Shown piece after piece: positions 14,306-20,714 of a stretch of 20,714 bases of DNA. The stretch is from positions 1-20,714 of the forward strand of contig DASTOB010000197.1 in NCBI GenBank assembly GCA_035720425.1. Reading direction: 5' to 3'. This stretch comes from DASTOB01 sp035720425 (lineage in GTDB: Bacteria; Chloroflexota; Limnocylindria; Limnocylindrales; CSP1-4). Position 1 is the first letter of the stretch; every line of letters starts with the position of its first letter. The translations under genes and the position numbers were made by a program. Under the pieces are notes generated by a model, which saw only the letters and a program-made list of their open reading frames with translations, was not told the origin of the DNA and ran no database searches.

Positions 14306-16620
14306 GCGCCGGACCCACCGACGCGCGCACGCCCTCGGGCCCGGCGGCCGCCTCGACCGACCCGCCGCCCCCGACCGACCCGCCCCCGATCGATCTCCGG
14401 CCGCTGTTCGCCCCATCGTCCATCGCCGTCGTCGGTGCGACCCCCCGGTCGACCCTCGCCCAGACCGTCCGCGACAACCTCGTCCGGATGGACAGCGCCA
14501 CCCGCTGCTACTTCGTGAATCCGCGCTATGACGAGGTCGACGGCACACCCTGCCGTCCCAGCCTCGAGGCCCTCCCGGAGCGTCCGGACGTCGTGCTCCT
14601 CGCGGTCAATCCCCTGCGCGCCGCGCCGTTTGCCCAGCAGGCGGCCGACGCCGGCGTGCCCGCGCTCGTCATCCCCGGCGGCGGCGTCGTCGAGGGCGGC
14701 GAGGCCGCGGCGCAGATGCAGCGCGACGTCGCCCGCATCGCGACGGACCACGGGATCGCCCTCCTCGGGCCCAACTGCATGGGCGTCGTCGACCGGGTCA
14801 CGAACAGTGCCGTGTACATCGGCGACATCAACCCGTGGCAGCCGCGCGGCGGTGTGGCCGGGATCGCCCAGTCCGGGTCGGTCACCGACGCGTTCATCCA
14901 CGCCGGCGACCGGGTCGGGTTTTCACGGATCATTGGCTGCGGCGCGGAGGCGGTCCTCGACCTGTGCGATCACCTCGCGTGGTGCCTCGACGACCCCGAG
15001 ACCCACGCGGTGATCCTGTTCGTCGAGGGGTTCAAGCGGCCGGAGCGCTTCCTCGCCCTGGCGGATCGGGCCCTCCAGCTCGGCAAGCCGATCGCCGCCG
15101 TCAAGGTGGGCCGCAGCGCGCAGGCACGGGAGGCGGCAGTTGCCCACACCGGCTCGCTGGCCGGCGAGGCGCGCGTGACCGAGGCCGCCCTCGACGCGGT
15201 CGGCGTCATCCGCTGCGCGGATCTCGACGAGCTGCTCGAGACCGCGGAGCTCCTCGAGGGCTGTCGCCGCATCGGCCGTCGCGTCGGTCGCGGTCGCACG
15301 GGGGTCGTGACGGTGTCGACCGGCGAGGCGTCGCTCGTCGCGGACCTTGCACCGCGGACGGGGATCGACCTGCCGGCCGTGCCGCCCGCGACGCGAGCGC
15401 GCCTGCTCGAGGCGCTGCCGACCCTCGGCTACGTCGGCAATCCCCTCGATCCGTGGGGCGCGACCGAGGCGCCGGAGGCCTACGCGGCGGCGTTCGACGC
15501 CTTCGCGGCGTCGGGCGCGTACGACGTGCTCGTCGCCGTCCACGACTTCCCGTACCGCTCGCTGCCGTCGGAGGTGGAGGTCGCGACGGACGTCACGCGC
15601 CCGCTCCTCGCGGCGACCGCGGATCGGCCGGACCTGCTGCCTGTCTACGTGTCGCTCACCTCCGGGGAGCCGACGCCGGAGGTCAAGGCGCTCCTCGACG
15701 CGGCCGGCGGCGTGCCGCTCCTGCGGGGCGCAGTCGAGGCCTTCGCAGCCATCGCGTCGGTCGCGCGGTGGGAGGCGGCGCAGGCGCGACGGGCGACCGA
15801 CGGGCCGATCCGCCCGGCCTGGCCGGCACTCGCGGCCGACCGGACGCCGTACGCGCACGACGGCGACCGACCGACCGACGGCGACCGACCGACCGACGGC
15901 GACCGACAGATCGATCCGGGCGCGGGCCCGAGCCCCGCGCCCGCGAGCCGAAGCGCACCGATCGTCCTCTCGGAACGCGACAGCCTCGCGCTCCTCGCCT
16001 CCTTCGGCCTGCCGGTGACGCCGTGGCGATCGGCGGCCGACGGCGCCGGCGCCGCCGCGGCGGCCTCCGAGCTCGGCTTCCCTGTCGCGGTCAAGCTCGA
16101 CGCGGACGGGCTCGCCCACAAGACGGAGGCCGGCGCCGTCGCGCTGGACCTCGCCGACGAAGCGGCCACGGCCGGCGCCACGGATCGGCTCATCGCCGAG
16201 GGACGGCGCCGCGGCCTCGCGGTGCGCGGCGTGCTCGTCGAACCGATGGCCGCGCCGGGGGTCGAGCTCATCGTCGGTGCGCGGCGCGACCCGCTGTTCG
16301 GCCCCGTCGTGCTCGTCGGCCTCGGCGGCATCCTGGCCGAGGCCCTCGACGACGTCGCGATCGGCCTTGCCCCCGTATCGGCCGACCGCGCCGCCGGACT
16401 CCTCGACGGTCTCAGGGGATCGCAGTTGCTCGATGGGTTCCGCGGCAGACCGCCGGTCGACCGCGCCGCCGTCGCGAGCCTGCTCGTCGATCTCGGCCGC
16501 GTCCTCGACGATCGGCCGGACGTCCGCGAGGTCGACCTCAACCCCGTCGTCGCATCGGCCGCCGGCGCCGTCGCGGTCGACGCGCTCGTCGTGATCGAGG
16601 GCCGTAGACTCGGCAGGTGA
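14302..16620 (+). CDS. Fused ADP-forming acyl-CoA synthetase (acetate-CoA ligase type)
   Basis: It interconverts acyl-CoA + ADP + Pi with acid + ATP + CoA. The 772-residue protein carries both subunits in one chain. A Pro/Asp-rich tail (1-30) precedes the CoA-binding Rossmann domain (SSIAVVGATPRST, FVNPRYDEVDG). Next comes a succinyl-CoA-ligase-like domain with LGPNCMGVVD and the active-site AVAHTGSLAG (His282, phospho-histidine in the family), then a second flavodoxin-like domain. A C-terminal ATP-grasp domain follows from about 555 (VAVKLDADGLAHKTEAGAV, VEPMAAPGVELIVGARRDP, VDLNPVV). The domains are joined by a linker with 2.9 DGDRPT repeats. The start ATG overlaps the dehydrogenase stop. 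Protein acetyltransferase-like relatives exist, but no GNAT domain is present. Confidence 0.92.
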   Translation: MSAGPTDARTPSGPAAASTDPPPPTDPPPIDLRPLFAPSSIAVVGATPRSTLAQTVRDNLVRMDSATRCYFVNPRYDEVDGTPCRPSLEALPERPDVVLLAVNPLRAAPFAQQAADAGVPALVIPGGGVVEGGEAAAQMQRDVARIATDHGIALLGPNCMGVVDRVTNSAVYIGDINPWQPRGGVAGIAQSGSVTDAFIHAGDRVGFSRIIGCGAEAVLDLCDHLAWCLDDPETHAVILFVEGFKRPERFLALADRALQLGKPIAAVKVGRSAQAREAAVAHTGSLAGEARVTEAALDAVGVIRCADLDELLETAELLEGCRRIGRRVGRGRTGVVTVSTGEASLVADLAPRTGIDLPAVPPATRARLLEALPTLGYVGNPLDPWGATEAPEAYAAAFDAFAASGAYDVLVAVHDFPYRSLPSEVEVATDVTRPLLAATADRPDLLPVYVSLTSGEPTPEVKALLDAAGGVPLLRGAVEAFAAIASVARWEAAQARRATDGPIRPAWPALAADRTPYAHDGDRPTDGDRPTDGDRQIDPGAGPSPAPASRSAPIVLSERDSLALLASFGLPVTPWRSAADGAGAAAAASELGFPVAVKLDADGLAHKTEAGAVALDLADEAATAGATDRLIAEGRRRGLAVRGVLVEPMAAPGVELIVGARRDPLFGPVVLVGLGGILAEALDDVAIGLAPVSADRAAGLLDGLRGSQLLDGFRGRPPVDRAAVASLLVDLGRVLDDRPDVREVDLNPVVASAAGAVAVDALVVIEGRRLGR
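15859..15912 (+). repeat. In-frame 18-base tandem repeat in the synthetase linker
   Basis: Nearly three copies of GACGGCGACCGACCGACC encode DGDRPT units (about residues 520-537) between the flavodoxin-like and ATP-grasp domains. Confidence 0.9.
16605..16610 (+). promoter_or_regulatory. Internal -10 box for a leaderless start of the ThDP gene
   Basis: TAGACT lies inside the end of the synthetase gene, exactly 6 bases before the GTG at 16617. It would allow separate leaderless expression of the third operon gene. Confidence 0.45.
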
Positions 16621-18323
16621 CCAGGCCGGGCCGAACGAATCACACCGCCGCGGACCTCGTCGTCGCCTGCCTCGAGGCGGAGGGCTGCGAGTACGTCTTC
16701 TCCGTCCCCGGCGAGGAGACGATGGACCTCCTCGACGCACTGTCGCGATCGGAGCGCATCCGCCACGTCACGACCCGCCACGAACAGGGCGCCGCGTTCA
16801 TGGCCGACGTCCACGGCCGCCTGACCGGTCGGCCGGCGGTCGCGATGGGCACCCTCGGGCCCGGCGCGACGAACCTCGTCACCGGCATCGCCGACGCATT
16901 CCTCGATCGGGCGCCGATGGTCGCGCTGACCGGCCAGGCGTCGTCGGAAAAGCTCCACAAGGAAGCCCACCAGGTCGTCGACATCGTGCGGATGCTCGCG
17001 CCGGTGACGAAGTGGAACACGCGCGTCGAGCGGGTCGAGGCGATCCCGGAGATCGTGCGCAAGGCGTTCCGGGTCGCGTCGCTCGAGAAGCCGGGCCCGA
17101 CCCACATCGAACTTCCCGAGAACATCGCGGCCACCGAGGTCGCGGACGATGCCGCGCCGCTCACCCCGGGTCGGGCGTACTTCCCGGAGCCAACCGACGA
17201 GGCGATCGCCCACGCGGCTGGGCTCCTCGCGGAGTCGGAGCGGCCGATCATCCTGGCCGGCAACGGCGTGCTCCGGCGTGGGGCGGCCGCCGACCTGCGC
17301 GCGCTCGCGCGCGGTCTCCACCTGCCGGTCGCCGTCACGTTCATGGGCAAGGGCGCGATCGACGATCGGTCGCACCTGTCGCTCATGGCCGTCGGGCTCC
17401 AGGCGCGTGACCACGTCCTGTCGGGCTTCGATCGGGCCGACCTCGTCGTGTGCGTCGGGTACGACCTCGTCGAGTACGCGCCGGCCCGGTGGAACCCGGA
17501 TGGGTCGAAGCGGATCGTCCACATCGACACCCAGCCGGCCGAGGTGGACGCACAGTACCGGCCGGAGGTGGAGCTCGTCGGCGACATCGACGGGACCCTG
17601 CGCCGGCTGCTCGCCGCGGTGCTGCCCCGTGGGATCAGTGGCCGCGACGCCGGGGAGCGCCACGAGGCGCGCGAGACGCTCGTCCACGCGGATCTGCGGT
17701 TGGCGTTGCTCGAAGAATTGGACGCCTATGCGGCCGACGATGGATGGCCGATCAAGCCGCAACGCGCGATCGCGGCCCTGCGCGAGGCGCTCGACCCGGC
17801 CGACATCGTCGTGTCCGACGTCGGGGCCCACAAGGTCTGGGTCGCCCGTCTCTACCAGGCGTACGAGCCGAACACGGTGATCATCTCGAACGGGTTCGCG
17901 GCGATGGGCATTGCCGTGCCCGGCGCGATCGCTGCGAAGCTCGTGCATCCGTCGCGGCGGGTCGTGGCGCTGTGCGGCGACGGTGGGTTCCTCATGAACT
18001 CGCAGGAACTCGAGACGGCCAAGCGGATCGGGGCGAACGTGTGCGTCGTCGTGTGGCGCGACGACGGCTACGGGCTCATCGACTGGAAGCAGCGCAACGA
18101 GTTCGGCCGACCGTTCGCGGTCGACTTCGGGAACCCGGACTTCGTGGCGTATGCGGAGTCGTTCGGGATCGCCGGGTTCCGGCCTTCGTCGGCAGGGGAG
18201 TTGCTGCCCGTGCTGCGGCGGGCGCTCGAGGTCGACGGGCCGACGCTCGTCGAGGTGCCGATCGACTATCGGGAGAACCTGCGGCTGACGGAGCACCTGG
18301 GGGCACTGTCGGGTTCCGACTGA
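16617..18323 (+). CDS. ThDP-dependent enzyme, catabolic acetolactate-synthase-like
   Basis: It probably decarboxylates pyruvate, or a related 2-oxoacid, and ligates the fragment to an acceptor. The 568-residue protein has the full three-domain fold: N-terminal domain with catalytic Glu56 in TTRHEQGAAFMADVHGR and GTLGPGATNLVTG, central domain with RPIILAGNGVLRRG, and C-terminal domain with GDGGFLMNSQELETA (454 on). Asp482 replaces the Asn used by IlvB as second Mg ligand, and WRDDGYGLIDWKQ and VDFGNPDFVAYAESFG follow. From memory of the family, these features and the VPIDYRENL ending fit the FAD-independent catabolic (AlsS/BudB) branch. The GTG overlaps the synthetase stop. Other ThDP lyase activities cannot be excluded, so no symbol is given. 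Confidence 0.85.
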   Translation: MTRPGRTNHTAADLVVACLEAEGCEYVFSVPGEETMDLLDALSRSERIRHVTTRHEQGAAFMADVHGRLTGRPAVAMGTLGPGATNLVTGIADAFLDRAPMVALTGQASSEKLHKEAHQVVDIVRMLAPVTKWNTRVERVEAIPEIVRKAFRVASLEKPGPTHIELPENIAATEVADDAAPLTPGRAYFPEPTDEAIAHAAGLLAESERPIILAGNGVLRRGAAADLRALARGLHLPVAVTFMGKGAIDDRSHLSLMAVGLQARDHVLSGFDRADLVVCVGYDLVEYAPARWNPDGSKRIVHIDTQPAEVDAQYRPEVELVGDIDGTLRRLLAAVLPRGISGRDAGERHEARETLVHADLRLALLEELDAYAADDGWPIKPQRAIAALREALDPADIVVSDVGAHKVWVARLYQAYEPNTVIISNGFAAMGIAVPGAIAAKLVHPSRRVVALCGDGGFLMNSQELETAKRIGANVCVVVWRDDGYGLIDWKQRNEFGRPFAVDFGNPDFVAYAESFGIAGFRPSSAGELLPVLRRALEVDGPTLVEVPIDYRENLRLTEHLGALSGSD

Positions 18324-18407
18324 CGGCGTACCGGCGCGGCGGGCCTCCGGACCCGCGGGCCGCCCGGCGTTCGGTCGCCCTGGATCCGCGTTCGGCCGCC
18401 CCGCCCT

Positions 18408-18422
18408 CGGACCCGCGGTCCG
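18408..18422 (+). terminator. Possible terminator of the catabolic operon
   Basis: CGGACC-CGC-GGTCCG is a perfect 6-bp hairpin 85 bases after the ThDP gene stop, within a stretch where CGGACCCGCGG-type words are repeated. There is no T-run. Confidence 0.35.
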
Positions 18423-18455
18423 GTCCCTCCTTCGAACCTACCCTGCAGCAGCCCG

Positions 18456-18646
18456 TGACGACCACGTCGTCAGATTCTGGGCAATCCGACCAACAAGACC
18501 CCATCCGCCGCGCCTGCCGGTCCCCTGTCTCGTGTCGTGACGACCCCATCGTCACCGAAGCGACATCCGGGCGATAGGGCCCGCCCTCGGCTGGGTGATC
18601 CGCAGCTAATCGCCAGGCAAGCGCTGAATGGGACGATGGCACCGTC
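18456..18646 (+). repeat. Three palindromes in front of the HTH gene
   Basis: The 323-base gap 18324-18646 holds TGACGA-CCACG-TCGTCA (18456-18472), GTGACGA-CCCCA-TCGTCAC (18537-18555) and GACGATGGCACCGTC (18632-18646). The second is followed 14 bases later by GGCGATAGG (18570-18578), the reverse complement of the CCTATCG block, so it lies in the opposite orientation to the 12.4-12.9 kb array. The third is preceded by CTAATCGCC (18607-18615) and directly abuts the ATG of the HTH gene, where a ribosome site would normally be. No gene is seen in this gap. Confidence 0.8.
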
Positions 18647-19432
18647 ATGGACAGGCAGAGGCGGACCCAGGCCGGCGTGCACGGCGACCAGCTGGCCGGT
18701 GCGATCGCAGCAACGTTGGGGCGTGACATGCGCGAGACCCGCAAGCGTCGGCGCCTGCGCCAGGAGCAGGTGAGTGCTCTCGTGGGGATCAGCCGAAGCC
18801 GATACGCGGACCTCGAGCGCGGCGAAGGGGCAAACGCGCCCCTCGAGACGTGGGCGCGGATCGGGGCCGCACTCGGTCGGCCGCTGGCGGTCGGCTTCTC
18901 GCGCGACATCGAGGACCCCGCACCGCGCGACGCCGGGCACCTCGCGGCCCAGGAGCAGGTCCTCCGACTGGCCCGCGCCCACGGCCGGCGAGCCAGCTTC
19001 GAGCTCGCGACCCGACCCGCGGACCCGAGCCGCTCCTCCGACGTCGCCCTTCGCGACGACGCGCATCGCGTCCTCATCCTCGGCGAGATCCAGAACCGAC
19101 TCGACGACCTCGGCGCCGCCGCCCGGGCCACCGACCGCAAGGTCGCGGAGGCGGCGACCGGCCCAGCCCTGTTCGCCGCCGGCGACGACGATCCGTACAG
19201 GGTTGCGTCGTGCTGGCTCCTCGTCGACACCGCTGCGAACCGCCGGCTCGTGACCCGTTACCCGGAGGTCATTCGGGCGCGCTTTCCCGGATCGTCGGCC
19301 GCGTGGGCGAAGTGCCTGACGCTCGGAACCGAGCCGCCGCGCGAGCCGGGGGTCGTGTGGATCGACCCGCGCGCCGGTCGAATCACGGAGCTGCGCCTGC
19401 GAAAGGATCGGGCTGACCGCGGGTCCGCGTGA
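18647..19432 (+). CDS. XRE-family HTH protein with a possible nuclease-like C-terminal domain
   Basis: The 261-residue protein has a Cro/C1-type helix-turn-helix at about 24-84 (RETRKRRRLRQEQVSALVGI, then SRSRYADLERGEG). The C-terminal half (about 112-250) shows SDVALRDD (Asp132), LILGEIQN (Glu147, Gln149), LDDLGAAARATDRK, CWLLVDTAANRRLV and VVWIDPRAG. From memory, such HTH fusions with a restriction-endonuclease-like fold occur in GC-rich actinobacterial and Chloroflexota genomes, and the D...ExQ spacing would fit a PD-(D/E)xK-like core in which Lys is replaced by Gln. This is suggestive only. ATG 18647 directly follows a palindrome and has no ribosome site. Internal GTG 18677 or ATG 18728 are weaker alternatives. 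It could bind the neighbouring palindromes and regulate itself. Confidence 0.75.
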   Translation: MDRQRRTQAGVHGDQLAGAIAATLGRDMRETRKRRRLRQEQVSALVGISRSRYADLERGEGANAPLETWARIGAALGRPLAVGFSRDIEDPAPRDAGHLAAQEQVLRLARAHGRRASFELATRPADPSRSSDVALRDDAHRVLILGEIQNRLDDLGAAARATDRKVAEAATGPALFAAGDDDPYRVASCWLLVDTAANRRLVTRYPEVIRARFPGSSAAWAKCLTLGTEPPREPGVVWIDPRAGRITELRLRKDRADRGSA

Positions 19433-19433
19433 C

Positions 19434-19509
19434 GGCCCCACGGGGACGTGAGCGCACCGCGGGGACGTGAACGCACCGCGGGGACGTGAACGCACCGCCG
19501 GAACATGAA
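19434..19509 (+). repeat. 19-base tandem repeat after the HTH gene
   Basis: CGCACCGCGGGGACGTGAA is exact at 19453-19471 and 19472-19490, with diverged copies at 19434-19452 and 19491-19509. It starts immediately past the stop codon. The following stretch, 19510-19664, shows no gene or clear signal beyond a small GCCGG/CCGGC hairpin. Confidence 0.9.
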
Positions 19510-19664
19510 ACGAGGGCCGATGCTCGGATAGTGAGCCTCGACCCTCGAATGATTCCCCCGGCGGTTGCGCCGGCAGTCGGGATGATACGCACATGCGCGC
19601 GCGAGGTCCAGAGGGAATCTTCGGGACTCGGGGACGCACCGGGTTCGCTCCGCTCCCCTCGGCT

Positions 19665-19858
19665 GTGACGCCACCATCGTCACGTTTGGCGGTGTCTCGG
19701 CCCTAACGGTCGCCGCGCCGGTGCGTCGGCGACCTTGTCACCGACGGTGACGACCCCGTCGTCACCAGGAACCCTCGTGGCCGATAGTCGGAGCGAACCC
19801 ACGCTGACGGGCGCGCCTCCCGGCCTGACAGCGGCCACTGTGACGATGCGGTCGTCAC
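19665..19858 (+). repeat. Three palindromes upstream of the kelch lipoprotein gene
   Basis: GTGACG-CCACCAT-CGTCAC (19665-19683), GTGACGA-CCCCG-TCGTCAC (19747-19765) and GTGACGA-TGCGG-TCGTCAC (19840-19858) have perfect 6-7 bp arms. The middle one overlaps another perfect palindrome, GTCACCGACGGTGAC (19737-19751), giving alternative hairpins, and is followed 13 bases later by GGCCGATAG (19779-19787). No coding frame is credible in 19433-19936. Confidence 0.8.
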
Positions 19859-19923
19859 GGAGGTGCCGAGACCGAGGAGGGCCGCGGGCCAGACCGGTTA
19901 TCGGGACGTCACACAGGGCCGGG

Positions 19924-19929
19924 TACCCT
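19924..19929 (+). promoter_or_regulatory. -10 box before the upstream reading frame of the kelch gene
   Basis: TACCCT, preceded by G, lies 7 bases before ATG 19937, like the other leaderless-type boxes in the window. Confidence 0.4.
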
Positions 19930-19936
19930 GCCCGGA

Positions 19937-20035
19937 ATGCGAATACCGACGACCATGCCACGACCGATGACGGCCGAATGTCCGATGACCATGCCACGAC
20001 TGATGACCGCCCCACGACCGGGCGACGACCGATGA
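19937..20035 (+). CDS. 32-residue upstream ORF coupled to the kelch lipoprotein gene
   Basis: ATG 19937 opens a 32-codon frame rich in Met, Pro, Arg and Thr (MRIPTTMPRPMTAE...). It has six Met codons including the first, and its TGA overlaps the ATG of the lipoprotein gene (ATGA at 20032). The words MPRPMT and MPRLMT mirror the lipoprotein N-terminus MTVPRP, because the DNA is a repeated copy of that start region (ATG/GTG-CCACG at 19955, 19991 and 20038, spacings 36 and 47). The peptide itself is unlikely to be functional; a translational coupling leader is the simplest reading. Confidence 0.4.
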   Translation: MRIPTTMPRPMTAECPMTMPRLMTAPRPGDDR

Positions 20036-20714
20036 CCGTGCCACGCCCGATTGTCCTTGCCCTGATCGCGGTGATCGCCGCCGCGTGCACGTCGGGCGCG
20101 TCGCCGTCGGCGTCGGTCGCCCCGTCGGCCTCGACCGCCCCGCCGGCGGAGTCGGCCCCGCCGTCGGTCGCCCCCAACACTCCGGCCCCCACCGATGACC
20201 CATCCCCAACCCCCGAGCCAATTCCCGCCACCCCCGCCACGTGGCAACAACCCACCACCGCCGGGCCCACCCCCGCCGCGCGCGAGGACCACACGTGGAC
20301 CGTCGACGGCGATGGCGACGCCGCAACGACCGCCTACCTGTTCGGCGGCCGATCCGGCTCGCGCGCCTTCGCGGACCTCCATGCCTACGACCTCGCGACC
20401 GACACGTGGCGCCCGATCACCCCCGCGAACGCCGGCCCCTCGGCCCGCTTCGGACACGAGGCAGTCTGGCTTGCCGGCCGCGGCCTCGTCGTATGGGCCG
20501 GCCAGGCGTCGGCCACGACGTTCTTCAACGACCTGTGGCTGTACGACCCCGCCGCGAACCGCTGGACCAGGCTCCCGAACGGCGGTGCGACCCCAACCCC
20601 GCGCTACGGCAGCTGCTCCGGGATCGGCCCGGACGGCCGACTCTGGATCAGCCATGGCTTCACCGAGGACGGGACGCGGTTCGCCGACACGCGCGCGTAC
20701 GACTTCGCGACCGA
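20032..20714 (+). CDS. Kelch-repeat lipoprotein, 3' end beyond window
   Basis: The frame stays open to the right edge (227 codons seen). The N-terminus MTVPRPIVLALIAVIAAACTSG is a lipoprotein signal with the lipobox Cys at residue 19 (AAAC, an imperfect lipobox). A Ser/Pro/Ala-rich linker to about residue 75 would hold the domain off the membrane. Kelch-type beta-propeller blades follow: AYLFGGRSGSRAFADLHAYD with DTWRPI, then GLVVWAGQ with NDLWLYDPAANRWTRL, then LWISHGF with DTRAYDF. It is thus probably a surface-exposed sugar- or protein-binding propeller of unknown partner. GTG 20038 is an alternative start two codons in. ATG 20032 is preferred because it overlaps the upstream frame's stop. 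Confidence 0.85.
   Translation, partial: MTVPRPIVLALIAVIAAACTSGASPSASVAPSASTAPPAESAPPSVAPNTPAPTDDPSPTPEPIPATPATWQQPTTAGPTPAAREDHTWTVDGDGDAATTAYLFGGRSGSRAFADLHAYDLATDTWRPITPANAGPSARFGHEAVWLAGRGLVVWAGQASATTFFNDLWLYDPAANRWTRLPNGGATPTPRYGSCSGIGPDGRLWISHGFTEDGTRFADTRAYDFAT

Noticed and set aside
15645..18296. Very long minus-strand open frame (883 codons) opposite the synthetase and ThDP genes
   Set aside because: It is a GC-rich shadow frame: Arg/Asp/Val-rich low-complexity protein with no motifs, lying antisense to two clearly recognisable enzymes. Similar long antisense frames at 1632-2960, 2720-4237, 3964-5514, 5511-7730, 7396-9105, 10405-12312 and 14923-16740 are rejected for the same reason.
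19434..19509. Replication origin or plasmid iterons
   Set aside because: There is no Rep or DnaA gene, no AT-rich unwinding region and no DnaA boxes nearby. The surroundings are chromosomal metabolic genes.
19540..19665. tRNA-like stretch with GGGTTCGCTCC
   Set aside because: The T-arm stem does not pair and no acceptor or anticodon arm can be drawn. No tRNA or rRNA was found anywhere in the window by eye.
12360..19858. Palindromes as intrinsic terminators
   Set aside because: None is followed by a T-run, copies occur many times per gap, and several lie just upstream of genes rather than after stops.

Overview
This window is very GC-rich chromosomal DNA from a bacterium. The gene order, GC bias, dense ATGA/GTGA stop-start overlaps, several apparently leaderless starts and the protein flavour suggest an uncultured Chloroflexota-like lineage (for example Limnocylindria/Ellin6529 relatives). 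That placement is an inference by eye; no marker gene settles it.

Positions 1-8949 (+) are a tightly packed amino-acid biosynthesis operon: ilvB (5' end cut off), ilvN, ilvC, leuA, leuB, cimA, a stand-alone LeuA-type regulatory domain, then pheA. Each junction from ilvB to cimA is a 4-base overlap. IlvBN and IlvC serve valine, leucine and isoleucine. LeuA/LeuB serve leucine. CimA supplies a threonine-independent 2-ketobutyrate route to isoleucine that reuses LeuB. PheA makes phenylpyruvate. ilvD and leuCD are not in the window.

Positions 8950-9961 are read leftward. mscL (with a C-terminal zinc ribbon) lies upstream of a c-di-GMP-I (GEMM-I) riboswitch, which precedes a 36-residue single-pass membrane microprotein with an excellent ribosome binding site. 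A strong hairpin at 8999-9033 separates this unit from the convergent pheA. This is the most unusual small system in the window.

Positions 9962-10788 hold no convincing gene, only GC-rich minisatellites and repeat fragments. An aldehyde dehydrogenase follows (10801-12246), then an 811-base gap with an array of short palindromes.

Positions 13058-18323 (+) are a catabolic-looking operon of overlapping genes: acyl-CoA dehydrogenase, a fused ADP-forming acyl-CoA synthetase, and a catabolic acetolactate-synthase-like ThDP enzyme.

Positions 18324-20714 carry more palindromes, an XRE-type HTH protein with a possible nuclease-like C-terminal domain, a 19-bp tandem repeat, and the start of a kelch-repeat lipoprotein preceded by a coupled 32-codon upstream reading frame.

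The intergenic palindromes form one dispersed family: about 13 clear copies in both orientations, with co-varying arms and a linked CCTATCGGC block. They occupy the gaps around the catabolic genes and the HTH gene.
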